NCBI GenBank assembly: GCA_020629515.1
Contig: JAHDDE010000016.1
Coordinates: 17,653-81,652 of the forward strand
Reading direction: 5' to 3'
DNA: 64,000 nucleotides
Source: Saprospiraceae bacterium
GTDB taxonomy: Bacteria; Bacteroidota; Bacteroidia; Chitinophagales; Saprospiraceae
In this document: in pieces, positions 19,132-29,400 of the stretch
Layout: every line of letters starts with the position of its first letter
How positions within the stretch are numbered: position 1 is the stretch's first letter
The notes under the pieces: model-generated
The model's database searches: none
Told to the model about the DNA's origin: nothing
What the model saw: the letters and a program-made list of their open reading frames with translations, nothing else
Made by a program: the position numbers and the translations under genes

Positions 19132-19596
19132 GTGGAATTACATTCGGACGAGTATTTCATGAAACAAGCCTATAAGGAGGCTCAAAAGGCTTATGATGAA
19201 GGAGAAGTTCCTATTGGAGCAGTAGTCGTATCACAAAACAGAATTATAGCAAGAGCCTATAATCAGACCGAAAAATTAAATGACACTACTGCACATGCAG
19301 AGATGATTGCTATAACTTCCGCTGCAGCCTATTTAGGTAATAAATATCTCAAAGACTGCATCTTGTATGTCACCTTAGAGCCATGTGTGATGTGTGGTGG
19401 AGCGATTCAATGGTCACAAATCGGTAAAGTCGTTTATGGAGCAGAAGATCCAAAGAAGGGTTTTATGAAATATGGAAAAGACATTTTACACCCAAAAACC
19501 AAGTTAGAGTTTGGTGTTTTATCATTGCAGTGTGGTGCGATCGTTCAAGATTTTTTTCAGGAAAGAAGAAAATTGAAAGAAAAAATCAATCACTAA
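19132..19596 (+). CDS. tadA: tRNA-specific adenosine deaminase
   Basis: Deaminates A34 to inosine in the tRNA anticodon; 154 aa. The zinc site is complete: TAHAEM (His55, Glu57) and PCVMCGGA (Cys85, Cys88). The first residues after the GTG start (ELHSDEYFMKQAYKEAQ) read like the usual family N-terminus, so GTG at 19132 is favoured over the internal ATG at 19156. TAATTTTG at 19101-19108 resembles a Bacteroidota -7 promoter element. It might equally act as a guanine or cytidine deaminase, but the PCVMCGGAIQWSQIG context fits TadA. Confidence 0.92.
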   Translation: MELHSDEYFMKQAYKEAQKAYDEGEVPIGAVVVSQNRIIARAYNQTEKLNDTTAHAEMIAITSAAAYLGNKYLKDCILYVTLEPCVMCGGAIQWSQIGKVVYGAEDPKKGFMKYGKDILHPKTKLEFGVLSLQCGAIVQDFFQERRKLKEKINH

Positions 19597-19748
19597 CGAG
19601 GGTAATTTTAATGCTATCGACCTCTTTTAAAAGTTAGCATATTGTTAATCCTCATGCTCTTTTCAATGACACAAGTTAAAGATCAATTAAGAAGAGTACA
19701 ACGCATCTTCGAGTGCCTTATCATTGTATAAACCAAAAACATATTGCT

Positions 19749-20297
19749 ATGATTCGTTTGATAAAGATGTCAATAGCCATAGTCGGAATAAGTCTTATGC
19801 TACCTTCTTGTAGCAATAATCTTAAATATTTCACTAATGACCTATATCGAGAGAATAGATGGACTGAATCAGAGCTCGAGAGAATACAGTTTTATCTATC
19901 TGAGGACATCGTCTTGCAGAGAAAATTAAGAGGAGAGAATACAAAAATTACCAATGGAAAAATTAGGGTGGTAGATGGTAGTAAAATCGAAGAAGTAATA
20001 ATAGAAAAAGGAACTCCAGGAATATTAATAGAATCTCCAGCGAGAGACAAATTTGCCATATCTTTCGATTCTTCTGACGAATCAAAATTCCTAATGTTTG
20101 GAGTCAATCCAAAAGCCAATGGCAAGTATGTACTTCTTGCTAAAGACTGGAAAAGAAGGTATGGTACCATCTCTTATGGTAATGAAATCTATGAAACCAG
20201 TAATGCAAGTGCTTATGCTGCACTAATGGTGGATATCAAAAAAGCCAGAAAAGTACAGGTCAAAACAGAAAGAGCTAAAGGAAATAGGATAGATTAG
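19749..20297 (+). CDS. Putative lipoprotein, unknown
   Basis: About 182 aa from ATG at 19749; an earlier ATG at 19713 would spoil the signal peptide. The N-terminus MIRLIKMSIAIVGISLMLPSC is a lipoprotein signal with lipobox LPSC. The rest is beta-strand rich and soluble, ending in a basic tail (KVQVKTERAKGNRI). I do not recognise the family. It is probably anchored in the outer or inner membrane facing the periplasm. No operon partner is evident. Confidence 0.75.
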   Translation: MIRLIKMSIAIVGISLMLPSCSNNLKYFTNDLYRENRWTESELERIQFYLSEDIVLQRKLRGENTKITNGKIRVVDGSKIEEVIIEKGTPGILIESPARDKFAISFDSSDESKFLMFGVNPKANGKYVLLAKDWKRRYGTISYGNEIYETSNASAYAALMVDIKKARKVQVKTERAKGNRID

Positions 20298-20423
20298 AAG
20301 ATGCCAATTGCGCTATCAATCTTATAATCATAAAAAATATTAGTCTTCGCTTATTTCAAGTTGGTCGATATAAGTATGAGCTATGGAAGGACGGTCTTAT
20401 CTTCTATAGAATAATCCGGGGAT

Positions 20424-21038
20424 ATGGGATTTTCTTCTTATGCTGTAGTTTCAAATCGACGTAATCGTGCCTTTCAGCGCAGCGGTAAGCAATCTGTCTT
20501 TTCAAAAAAATATTGTCCACCAAAGCTCTATAAAAAATCTCACCATGAGATCACATTAGATAGTTCAAGTATTCGAACCAAAGAACTGAGAAATTTCTTG
20601 ATAAAAACCATCCCTGCTCTATTGATCGTGCTTCTCATGACAACCTTATTTTGCAGACATTTAGTCCTTGGAGATATCAAAAATCAAACTCAAAACTCAG
20701 AAAGAGTAGCTTCTATTTATCCCGATAAGTTTACCGAGATTAAGTCCAAGTTGTATCATAAACATGTCAAAAGAGGAACAAGACTTCTAAAACAAAAAGA
20801 CTATAATAATGCCTTTTACGACTTCAAAGTGGCCATCAAAATGTATCCTACTAAAAAAGCAGAATTAGGACTAACTATAGCTCTCATGCACTTATGTCAT
20901 AAGGATAAGAGTTATTGTGAAAGTGCCAGAGAACATTTTAATTTCTTAATGAAATCAGACAAAGTATCAGAAAATAATAAATCAAAGCTCATAGAGATAG
21001 CCTCTGTCTTGTCTGAGTCAAATCTTATCAATCACTAG
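20424..21038 (+). CDS. Single-pass membrane protein with TPR-like tail
   Basis: A 204-aa protein with a basic, serine-rich N-terminal 50 residues, one membrane segment near 58-76 (LIKTIPALLIVLLMTTLFC), and a helical C-terminal half that resembles one or two TPR units (LLKQKDYNNAFYDFKVAIKMYP). No enzymatic motif. Its stop overlaps the stop of pcm on the other strand. Family not recognised; a scaffold or envelope role is plausible but unproven. Confidence 0.7.
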   Translation: MGFSSYAVVSNRRNRAFQRSGKQSVFSKKYCPPKLYKKSHHEITLDSSSIRTKELRNFLIKTIPALLIVLLMTTLFCRHLVLGDIKNQTQNSERVASIYPDKFTEIKSKLYHKHVKRGTRLLKQKDYNNAFYDFKVAIKMYPTKKAELGLTIALMHLCHKDKSYCESAREHFNFLMKSDKVSENNKSKLIEIASVLSESNLINH

Positions 21039-21685
21039 GCAGCATTTGTGCCTGCCAACATGGGAACAAAGCTAAATGTGCCAAAGAGTTCCTCTCTTTT
21101 TTGGGTAGGAGAGACTTTCGTAATTCTCTTCATTTTTTGGATGTCCCCTTCTCCTACAGGTATAACCATATATCCACCGACCTTTAACTGGTCAAAAAGT
21201 GCTTGAGGAAAAAAAGGTGCTGCCGCCGTTATAAGGATTTTATCATAAGGTGCAAATCTCGGAGCGCCCACAAATCCATCACCAAAAAGTGTTCTGACTC
21301 CACCAAGTCCCATTCGAGGTAACACTTCTGAGGTTTTATCAAATAATCTCTTTTGTCTTTCTATAGTATAGACTTTGGCTCCCATCTTGTAGAGTACTGA
21401 TGCTTGATATCCTGATCCAGTTCCTATTTCTAATACTTTATCACCTCTATTTATTTTCAGTAACTGTGTCTGAAATGCCACTGTATAAGGCTGTGATATC
21501 GTTTGACCTGCGTCTATCGGAAAGGCTAAATCTTTATATGCCCATGTGTCAAAAGCTCTATCCAAGAAAAAATGTCGAGGTATGGTACCAATAGCTTGTA
21601 GCACATTGACGTCCCTGATGCCTTTAGATTTTAATATCTGAACTAACTTCTGTCTCAACCCTCGATGGCGATAAGTATCTTGCAA
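21035..21685 (-). CDS. pcm: Protein-L-isoaspartate O-methyltransferase
   Basis: Repairs isoaspartyl residues in aged proteins using S-adenosylmethionine; 216 aa. The SAM-binding motif VLEIGTGSGYQASVL lies near residue 80, preceded by the substrate-side segment DAGQTISQPYTVAFQTQLL. The only suitable start after an in-frame stop is TTG at 21685. Length and motifs are normal. Confidence 0.95.
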   Translation of the reverse strand: MQDTYRHRGLRQKLVQILKSKGIRDVNVLQAIGTIPRHFFLDRAFDTWAYKDLAFPIDAGQTISQPYTVAFQTQLLKINRGDKVLEIGTGSGYQASVLYKMGAKVYTIERQKRLFDKTSEVLPRMGLGGVRTLFGDGFVGAPRFAPYDKILITAAAPFFPQALFDQLKVGGYMVIPVGEGDIQKMKRITKVSPTQKREELFGTFSFVPMLAGTNAA

Positions 21686-21779
21686 TTCTATTTTTTTATG
21701 CGCTTATAGCAACCCTATAAAATATAGAGCTCTCATAATGAAATACTAATGTATTATAATTTTATTTAATATGATAATA

Positions 21780-22235
21780 TTATTTTAAGATCATTGCTAT
21801 ATGAGGTAAACCGTCTTCAAGATATTCTTCTCCTACAGGTTGATAACCTAATCTTTCATAAAAGGGTATAGCATAAGTCTGAGCTGATAACTTAAGGGGT
21901 TTTCCGATATTCTTTATAGCACAATCATTAGATACCTTCATCAATTCATATCCAAAATTGTTACCTCTATAGTCCTCCTTAACAATAACTCTGCCTATCG
22001 ATCCATAGTCAGGATACGACAGCCCTCTTGGCACTATTCTCGAATAAGCAATTAGAATACCATCTGACATGCCTAATATATGCCAAGAATCCTGATCCTT
22101 GCCATCTGCATCGAGATAGGGACAATCTTGCTCTACTATGAATACTTCTTGACGAAGAGTCATGATATCATACAATTCTATTAATTCTAATTCATCAAAT
22201 TTTTTTATTACAAAATCAATGCGCTTCTTATCCAT
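21780..22235 (-). CDS. GNAT family N-acetyltransferase (ElaA-like)
   Basis: A 151-aa acyl-CoA-dependent acetyltransferase. It has the layout of the ElaA branch: LYDIMTLRQEVFIVEQDCPYLDADG at the N-terminus (named here by its ends LYDIM and DADG), GRVIVKEDYRGNNFGYELM as the acetyl-CoA loop, and QTYAIPFYERLGYQPVGEEY near the C-terminus. The substrate is unknown. It starts 2 bp after the stop of the lamin-tail protein on the same strand, so the two share a transcript. Confidence 0.88.
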   Translation of the reverse strand: MDKKRIDFVIKKFDELELIELYDIMTLRQEVFIVEQDCPYLDADGKDQDSWHILGMSDGILIAYSRIVPRGLSYPDYGSIGRVIVKEDYRGNNFGYELMKVSNDCAIKNIGKPLKLSAQTYAIPFYERLGYQPVGEEYLEDGLPHIAMILK

Positions 22236-22237
22236 AT

Positions 22238-23986
22238 TTATTTAACTAAGACAACTGTTTCTTTAACTCTTTTACGTGATCCAGATAGGCTTATGAGATC
22301 AATGACTATCACATAAATTCCATTATTAAGTTTTTTCCCACTATTACTTGTACCATTCCAGCTCCATTGTCCAGATGTGCCAGCTATACGGTTGTTGGAC
22401 AAGTTATATACCTCTCTTCCCACATCACTATACACCCTAACCGTAGCCAGATAATCCGTCAGGTCTAACGAATAATTCATCAATAATAGATCATCAACAC
22501 CATCATCATCTGGTGAAAATACTTTTATTGGAAATTCGACAGAGACTTTTTCTTCCGTAATTACATTAGAATTGGGTAGACCTGGTGTCCCAAACCCCGA
22601 ATCTTCAGTCGCACTCGTCCATGATGATCTATTATTGGAAGCTATTTTGTATCCGACTCTCTCTAAGCTGACTCCATCCACATCGTCCAGTACACTGATA
22701 TGATCATCTTCATCATAATTCATCTCGTCTATGATCTCTCTACCTGCATTTAACAAGGTCACATTACCTTGATCATTATTGAACCTAGGTAGATCAATGA
22801 TCTCAAATGTGGTACTATCATGTTGAGGATAAACCGATATGATATTCTCTTTGTCTTCCACAAGCACAGTATATGATACTGGGGCTATTACCAATTCATC
22901 GATCACTTTTACTTCATCACCATTATAATGATTTATCAATATGGCATCTTTTAGAGAAATGCTCAGTTCTGTAGTATTGTATAGTTCAACATAGTCAGAT
23001 CCATCACCAATAGGATTAAACAATACTTCATTGATAATTATATCCCCAGGAGATACTGGCTTTGCTAAAGTAAAATCAATCATAGTATCCAAAAGGTTGT
23101 CCGATAGATCAGTTATCCCCACCACGGATAAAGTAAGTTCTTCCTGTTTAGGTAACACGGGAGAAAAAGAAACTAATAATTCATCAATAAGTGGATTATA
23201 CTTGGTAATTATAGGTCGTTGTCCGAAAGGTAAAACCATAATTTCTGCTTCGTCGATCGAATGCTCCGCTAAGGGTTCATCAAACTGGAACCTTATGTCT
23301 GACTCACTAAAATCGACATGAACTATACTGGGAGGACTTTCGTCTATTCGTATATCTCCTATGTAAAGATCATCAAAGAAGAACTTATCCGATCGTGTAG
23401 AGCTATAATTACAATGGATCAAAAAATAGCCTGATCCACTTATTTGTGGGTCAATTGAAGCAACAATTTCGGGATTAAACCTAACTCCTCCTTCATAGTC
23501 TGTACTAAGTGTTATGGTGGACTGATGTTTTATAATATTGATACGAACAAAAGCTCCTTGAGCCAAAACCCCTTCCTTCGTGCTACCTAACAATATCGAT
23601 CTCCCATTAGTCCTTTGATATAACTCAATAGCATCAGTACTTCCTGATTCGCCTATCATGAGATATAACGCATCTGCCTCTTGTGCGAGTGATGATCTCC
23701 ATAAGTCTATTTTGAGATAATTTTGATTAGAAGGTGGGAAATTCATTCCCACAAGTAGTTCAATTTCCATCGAATCAGGCAGACTACTCTGGAGATGAAT
23801 TCTGCTTTGTCCAGCATCAGAATCGTTTAAATAAAGTCTACCGTCCCGAATCACAAAATTACCTATGTCGCCCATCCATGGCTCTGACAAAGAAGCTTGG
23901 TCAATCGTGAAGTCAAAAGATAATTGACAATGAGTATAAGCAACACTTGTGATTAAGAGAAAGAACGTCCAAATTTGCGGGTTCAT
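22238..23986 (-). CDS. Secreted lamin-tail-domain protein with C-terminal sorting-like domain
   Basis: A 582-aa exported protein with a signal peptide (FFLLITSVAYTHC). The N-terminal half is beta-sandwich-like with an Ig-like/SbsA-type strand region about residues 210-310. A lamin tail domain follows (DIIINEVLFNPIGDGSDYVELYN at about 310-335, named by its ends). The end begins FSPDDDGVDDLL and continues as a FlgD-like or T9SS type-B-like sorting region. Such proteins are exported by type IX secretion to the surface. Function is otherwise unknown. Confidence 0.85.
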   Translation of the reverse strand: MNPQIWTFFLLITSVAYTHCQLSFDFTIDQASLSEPWMGDIGNFVIRDGRLYLNDSDAGQSRIHLQSSLPDSMEIELLVGMNFPPSNQNYLKIDLWRSSLAQEADALYLMIGESGSTDAIELYQRTNGRSILLGSTKEGVLAQGAFVRINIIKHQSTITLSTDYEGGVRFNPEIVASIDPQISGSGYFLIHCNYSSTRSDKFFFDDLYIGDIRIDESPPSIVHVDFSESDIRFQFDEPLAEHSIDEAEIMVLPFGQRPIITKYNPLIDELLVSFSPVLPKQEELTLSVVGITDLSDNLLDTMIDFTLAKPVSPGDIIINEVLFNPIGDGSDYVELYNTTELSISLKDAILINHYNGDEVKVIDELVIAPVSYTVLVEDKENIISVYPQHDSTTFEIIDLPRFNNDQGNVTLLNAGREIIDEMNYDEDDHISVLDDVDGVSLERVGYKIASNNRSSWTSATEDSGFGTPGLPNSNVITEEKVSVEFPIKVFSPDDDGVDDLLLMNYSLDLTDYLATVRVYSDVGREVYNLSNNRIAGTSGQWSWNGTSNSGKKLNNGIYVIVIDLISLSGSRKRVKETVVLVK

Positions 23987-24065
23987 TAATCGAAGATAAA
24001 TTGGATTGATTTATGCATTAGTTATAGACCAACTTTTTTTATCATAAAAACGTCAAAAAAAAGGT

Positions 24066-25064
24066 ATGCGAATAGCAGTTGTAGGAGTAACAGGCATGGT
24101 CGGAGGAGTGATGCTCCAAGTGCTCAAAGAAAGAAATCTGAATATTACGGAATTGATACCCGTGGCATCTGCCCGATCGGTAGGTAAACAAATTGATTTT
24201 GATGGCAAAACTTATTCTGTTGTGTCAATGGAAGATGGTGTAAAAGCACAACCTGATATCGCCATATTTTCTGCAGGAGGCAGTACTTCCAAAGAATGGG
24301 CCCCAAAATTTGCTGAAGTGGGCACATTTGTGATAGATAATTCATCGGCATGGAGAATGGATAAAGATAAACCTCTCACCGTCCCAGAGATAAACGCAAA
24401 TCAATTAACATCAACTGATAAGATAATAGCTAACCCCAATTGTAGTACCATCCAAATGGTTGTTGCACTTAATCCTATCCATAAAAAATATGGAATAAAA
24501 CGATTGGTCATTTCTACGTATCAATCTGTCAGCGGGACTGGAGTAGCCGCTGTCCGACAGATGAATGACGAAAGAGCTGGTAAAAAAGCTGAGATGGTAT
24601 ATCCACATCCAATAGATCAAAATTGTCTTCCTCATGGAGGCGATTTCAATGAGGATGGATATACTACCGAAGAGTTGAAACTACTAAATGAAACGAGAAA
24701 AATCCTGAAGGATGATAGTATACAAGTTACAGCAACTGTAGTCAGAGTGCCTGTGCAAGGTGGTCATTCAGAGTCTGTCAATATAGAAACTCGCCAACCT
24801 TTCGAATTAGATGAGGTAATCAAGTTATTAGAAAAAACTGATGGCGTAACTGTACAGAATAATCACTCAAAAAATGAATATCCTATGCCGCTTTATGCAC
24901 ATCATAAAGATGACGTATTCGTTGGACGGATAAGACGTGATTTTTCGATAGAAAATGGGCTAAATATGTGGATTGTATCAGATAACCTGCGCAAAGGAGC
25001 TGCAACTAATGCCGTACAAATTGCAGAATACCTAATAAAAAACGAAATTGTACAAACGAAATAG
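24066..25064 (+). CDS. asd: Aspartate-semialdehyde dehydrogenase
   Basis: NADPH-dependent reduction of aspartyl phosphate to aspartate semialdehyde, shared by lysine/diaminopimelate, threonine and methionine synthesis; 332 aa. It has the Rossmann motif VVGVTGMVGGVML, the catalytic Cys126 in ANPNCSTIQM, the segment VPVQGGHSES with the acid/base His, and the C-terminal DNLRKGAATNAVQIAEYL. Length is standard for the bacterial short form. It is followed by an unrelated coiled-coil gene. Confidence 0.97.
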   Translation: MRIAVVGVTGMVGGVMLQVLKERNLNITELIPVASARSVGKQIDFDGKTYSVVSMEDGVKAQPDIAIFSAGGSTSKEWAPKFAEVGTFVIDNSSAWRMDKDKPLTVPEINANQLTSTDKIIANPNCSTIQMVVALNPIHKKYGIKRLVISTYQSVSGTGVAAVRQMNDERAGKKAEMVYPHPIDQNCLPHGGDFNEDGYTTEELKLLNETRKILKDDSIQVTATVVRVPVQGGHSESVNIETRQPFELDEVIKLLEKTDGVTVQNNHSKNEYPMPLYAHHKDDVFVGRIRRDFSIENGLNMWIVSDNLRKGAATNAVQIAEYLIKNEIVQTK

Positions 25065-25127
25065 CCTTTACAGGCATTAATGAATAGTATTTATTGTGAA
25101 TAGAGCGATGCTCAAAACTACTGTGTA

Positions 25128-26441
25128 ATGAAGAATAGAATTGTTGTTTGGGGAACTAATGAAAAAGAAGAAAAAATATTAGTTGGGTTAGAATTATTAG
25201 AAAAGGAAAGTAAAGTAAAGATCAATACATTCCCTGAATTAGTAGCTACTGAAGAGTTCTATACCAAGATGATGAATATATGGCGTGAAGGCAACGAGCT
25301 ACCTTTTCCTGAAGAAAACACAGAAATACTAAGAGACTTATCCATCACAGAAGATCTGCTCCCAGAGACTATTAAGACACTAAGAACAGATATACTTAAT
25401 AGAGCAAAAACAGAATGGCACTTTGTAGTACTGTCCTCTAAGCTGTATGAGGCTTATAATGACGAAGTAGAGGAAATCAAAGAAAGAATAGAAAAATTAA
25501 CCTCATTCGACTCAGGGATATGGGAGGAAATGAAAGGATTTTGGGGAAAAGTTCAGAAACAAAGTGCCGAAAAAAATCTATTCAGAAAACATGCTAATGA
25601 ATTAAAAACAAAAACAAATTCGCTCTTTGATAGTATGAAGGCTCTCAAGAAGAGCATGGATGATGAATTTGAAAAACTGAGCAAAGAACATTTGACTAAG
25701 TTTTATGCTAAACTCGATGATGTAGAAGAAAGAATAGAAAAAGGCTTGGGGCTACAACCTATCTTTAATGAATTAAAAGATCTTCAAAACTCTTTTAAGG
25801 GGGTAGACCTGACTAGAAAGGATCGCAATCAACTCTGGAAGCGAATAGATAAAGCATTTAAAGCTGTCAAAGAAAAGAGGTATGGCAAGTCAGAAGGAAA
25901 ATCAGACAATAGTGCTGTAGGGCGAGTCACAAGAAGATATGAGGGTTTAATGTCCGCTATCGGGAAAATGCAACAATCGATCAATCGAGATAAAAAAGAC
26001 CAAGAGTTTCAGCAAAAAAGAATTGATACAACAGATGGTCAATTAGAGTTACAAATTCGTCAAGCCAAAATGGCTATGATCATAGAAAGAATCCAATCTA
26101 AAGAGAATAAACTCAAGGAAATGGAATCTACCAAGTTGGAGCTCGAAAAGAAAATTGAACAGGAAAAAAAGAAAGAGGAAAAAAGAAAGGAAAAACAAGA
26201 GGTCGCCAAAGTCAAAGCTACTGTAAAAGAAGAAATTGCTGAGGAAATTAAAAAAGCCGCCGAAGAAAGAAAAGGAGAAGAAGAAAAATTGCAAAAAGCA
26301 GCTAAGCAATTGAAAGAAAGGAAAAAAGGAAAAAAGGTCGTAAACAAAAAAATAACGGAAGCTCCGATAGTCGATTTGTCCAATACTAACGATGATGAGG
26401 ACAACCCTCCTAAAAAGAAAAAAGTAAAAGAGGAAGAATAA
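25128..26441 (+). CDS. Coiled-coil protein, DUF349-like helices
   Basis: A 437-aa charged cytoplasmic protein. Residues 1-90 may form a small globular domain. Residues 115-330 are helical, with LWKRIDKAFKAVKEKRYG resembling a DUF349-type helical unit. Residues 310-400 are an extreme Lys/Glu coiled coil, and the tail is basic and acidic. Similar proteins in Bacteroidota are often labelled DNA repair ATPase-like, but no Walker motif is visible here. Function unknown; a nucleic-acid-associated or structural role is possible. Confidence 0.75.
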   Translation: MKNRIVVWGTNEKEEKILVGLELLEKESKVKINTFPELVATEEFYTKMMNIWREGNELPFPEENTEILRDLSITEDLLPETIKTLRTDILNRAKTEWHFVVLSSKLYEAYNDEVEEIKERIEKLTSFDSGIWEEMKGFWGKVQKQSAEKNLFRKHANELKTKTNSLFDSMKALKKSMDDEFEKLSKEHLTKFYAKLDDVEERIEKGLGLQPIFNELKDLQNSFKGVDLTRKDRNQLWKRIDKAFKAVKEKRYGKSEGKSDNSAVGRVTRRYEGLMSAIGKMQQSINRDKKDQEFQQKRIDTTDGQLELQIRQAKMAMIIERIQSKENKLKEMESTKLELEKKIEQEKKKEEKRKEKQEVAKVKATVKEEIAEEIKKAAEERKGEEEKLQKAAKQLKERKKGKKVVNKKITEAPIVDLSNTNDDEDNPPKKKKVKEEE

Positions 26442-26462
26442 AACTTATAAGTTTAGTCCGCC

Positions 26463-29400
26463 CTAATTCTTAATGAACTTCTTACTTTTTACGATACCTT
26501 GATCATTCTGTATAGAAAGGATATACATACCTGCAGAAAGATGTCCTACATCAAGAGACAAACTACTTTGTGCAACTCCTTCGGATAATTTTAGTTGTTG
26601 GACTACCCTACCTTCCATATTGGTTATTAATAATGCGACTGGATTTTCGTCTTTTAATAATGATATAAAAACTACATCCCCAGCGGGATTTGGAAATATA
26701 CTCAGTCCGCCTAACTCATTTATTTCTGATATAGTTGGTAGGCTAATAGATCCAGAACTAATATATGTTTTGGTATCTATACATTGTCGTCCATCCGAAT
26801 AATTGATACATGTTTCAGCAATTAATTCTTCTATTTCAAGTATCTCAACGTTGTCAATGAACCAACCTGAAGTTCTTGATCCACTATTCAAGTTCTGTCC
26901 TATCAAATTAAACCTGATTTGTACTTCATTCTCTTTATAATCTGACAAATCAATCAATACGGGATGCCATGACGTCTCACCTGTATAGGCGCTTATCAAT
27001 GAACGATAAAATATGTCTTCGGTAATTTGATCAGGATAGCCATTCACTAGGAACTGCTCTTCTCTTAAAGGAACCCAGGTCATTCCCTCATCGATAGAAA
27101 TTTCTACAATACCCCCATCGACTCCAGCCTGAAGATCATAACGATGATAAAAAAGCAATCCTGGCCGCCTCAGATCATATAGAGATCCAATATTGTCAAT
27201 ATCCAGATAGCTATTAAAGTCTCCTGATTCTCCTATCACATTATAAGAAGATTCACCTCCTACTTTAGTAATTTTTTGAGGGAACCAATTGTTATTGACC
27301 GTTGCTGAGGTCTTAATATTATCGTCTCCAAATTCAAATCCCTCAAAAAACTTAAACCTCGCAGGCGTGATCCCATCCGCTTTAATAATATATCGTAACT
27401 CTATTTGTTCTTTAGATTGGAGGGATGCAATATTGTATTCAAGCGAGCCATCGACTAATTCGACGCTATCATCAACTTCTATTAATGTGTGCCCATCAGG
27501 AATTGCTTCGTTAATAGAAAAATCAATTAAGTCATTTTCGGAGCCATTCACCACTTTTAGTATAACCAGCAGTTCATCATCTAATCCTACGATTGGGTTA
27601 ATACTTTTTTCAATAGACAGCTGATCCAGACAAGATAATGGGGCTTTAAATCCATCTAAATTATCTGTTCTTATATTTCGCAATCCCCCTATTGCATCAA
27701 TTCCAAATCCTCTTCGTGCAAAAGTCTTCCACAATAGACAACTATTGATACCATTGTTATTGATGCCATCTGCTCTTATGATAGCATCACGAGCCTCAAT
27801 AAGGCTAGGGTTACAAGGTTGTAATTTTAATCCATCTACTACCAGTTGTATGGCTATATAGTTGCCACTATTTTTATCGCTCCAAGAGCGATCATAGCCA
27901 TATTGATCTATTAAGTTCCAATACATATCCCACAATACTGACGCCCAGACTTCTCCTAGAGCATGTGGACTTGAGGTAGCTCTCATATGACTATGAGTTT
28001 GGGGATTAATATTCATATCGGTACTATAGTGGTATCTTCTAATCCCAATACCATCAATAGGTTGGCCCAATACATATGAAGCAATACCTCTTTTATCTGA
28101 CCCTCGATCTTCCTTTGAGTGAGTCATGACTAATGCAAAAAAATCTGACCATCCTTCTCCTGCTTGTTCATCATTGTTAAGGCAAGAACTATTGGAAGCA
28201 CCTCCAGTGAGTCGATCTGTTAAGCCATGGGCATACTCATGAACCACAATTCCATTATCAAAACTTGAAGAAACTTCCTCAACTTCATCAGTTAACTTCA
28301 TGATAACCTCCTCTCCCTGAAGGATTTGCTCTTTGATCAAATCACAATCTTCTTTAGTCATAAAGACAGCTGGAATATTCACTTGATTGGCAAAATTTCC
28401 CGCTGCCATATTGATCACCCCCGTATTTGGCTCATTATTACATATTACACAGGCTACTGCACCTCTATCCTGTGCATTGACTACTTTCTCACTGAAGTGA
28501 CAGATTCCTCTATCGATGAGGGCTATGGACCCTCTAATGTTGTTCGCATTCTGTATTATTTCACATGCATCTGAGGTCACCCCTTCTTCATCATCCACGA
28601 TTATTAATGAACTTGTTATCTCTCCTACGATATTTGGCCCAAATTGTGCGATTCCGTTATTATACATGCCAGCCAATGTAGCGGGAGAACTAACCTCCAC
28701 ATTAGACCCAACTATCCACTTAAACATCTGCATAGTCCCCGAAGCACCATCATCAGGAGAACTGAAAGTAGCATTGTCAACATCCTGACCATCCAAAGCA
28801 TGAGCATTAATGGGATCCCCCGAGACACCACCCTTCCCATAATTATTCATTTGAAAATTTCCCGATGCTTCATCAAATCCGAATTGATATGACCAGTCAT
28901 GCATCAAGTTGTTCCAATAAAAGAGATTGGTCAGATCTGCATCAATATTAGCTAATGGTCCTAAGGCAGGTTTGTGATCAAAATTAAACTTCAATAACTG
29001 TCCACCATCAGGTTCGTCACCCAAGGACTGGTCAATATCGGCAGTATCTTGATAAGCATGCACATTGTTCCCTCTGGTGATCGTAAAATCCGCACCTGAC
29101 ACACCATCCACATCATGCCAACCAAAAGGCGAGGCGATAGGATCTGCAGGATCTGCGACAATCTCTTGTACACCGTGATTAGGACTTTCCATGGGCCAAG
29201 GATATACCTTGTAGGAAGAAGGCATAATAGCCTGGCTATGAGATTTGGTAGATAAATGTCTATTTAACTTGAAAGGTCCTTGACTATGTGGCTTGCTAAA
29301 AACACACTTTCGAACTAAATTTTGCTGTTCTAATATATCTCCATTCGTTGCATCAATATGAAAAATCCAATGATCTCCATTCTCTTGATCCTTCCATATT

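Noticed and set aside
25065..25127. Short GCCT/AGGC inverted repeat after asd
   Set aside because: Only a 4-bp stem and no T-run; too weak for a terminator call.
26049..26404. Two overlapping minus-strand open frames of 86 and 114 codons opposite the coiled-coil gene
   Set aside because: Phe/Ser/Leu-rich products are the expected shadow of Lys/Glu-rich codons on the other strand; no start context or motif.
28326..28892. Three plus-strand frames of 82-90 codons
   Set aside because: Antisense to the PA insert of the M36 protease; overlapping in different frames and without motifs.
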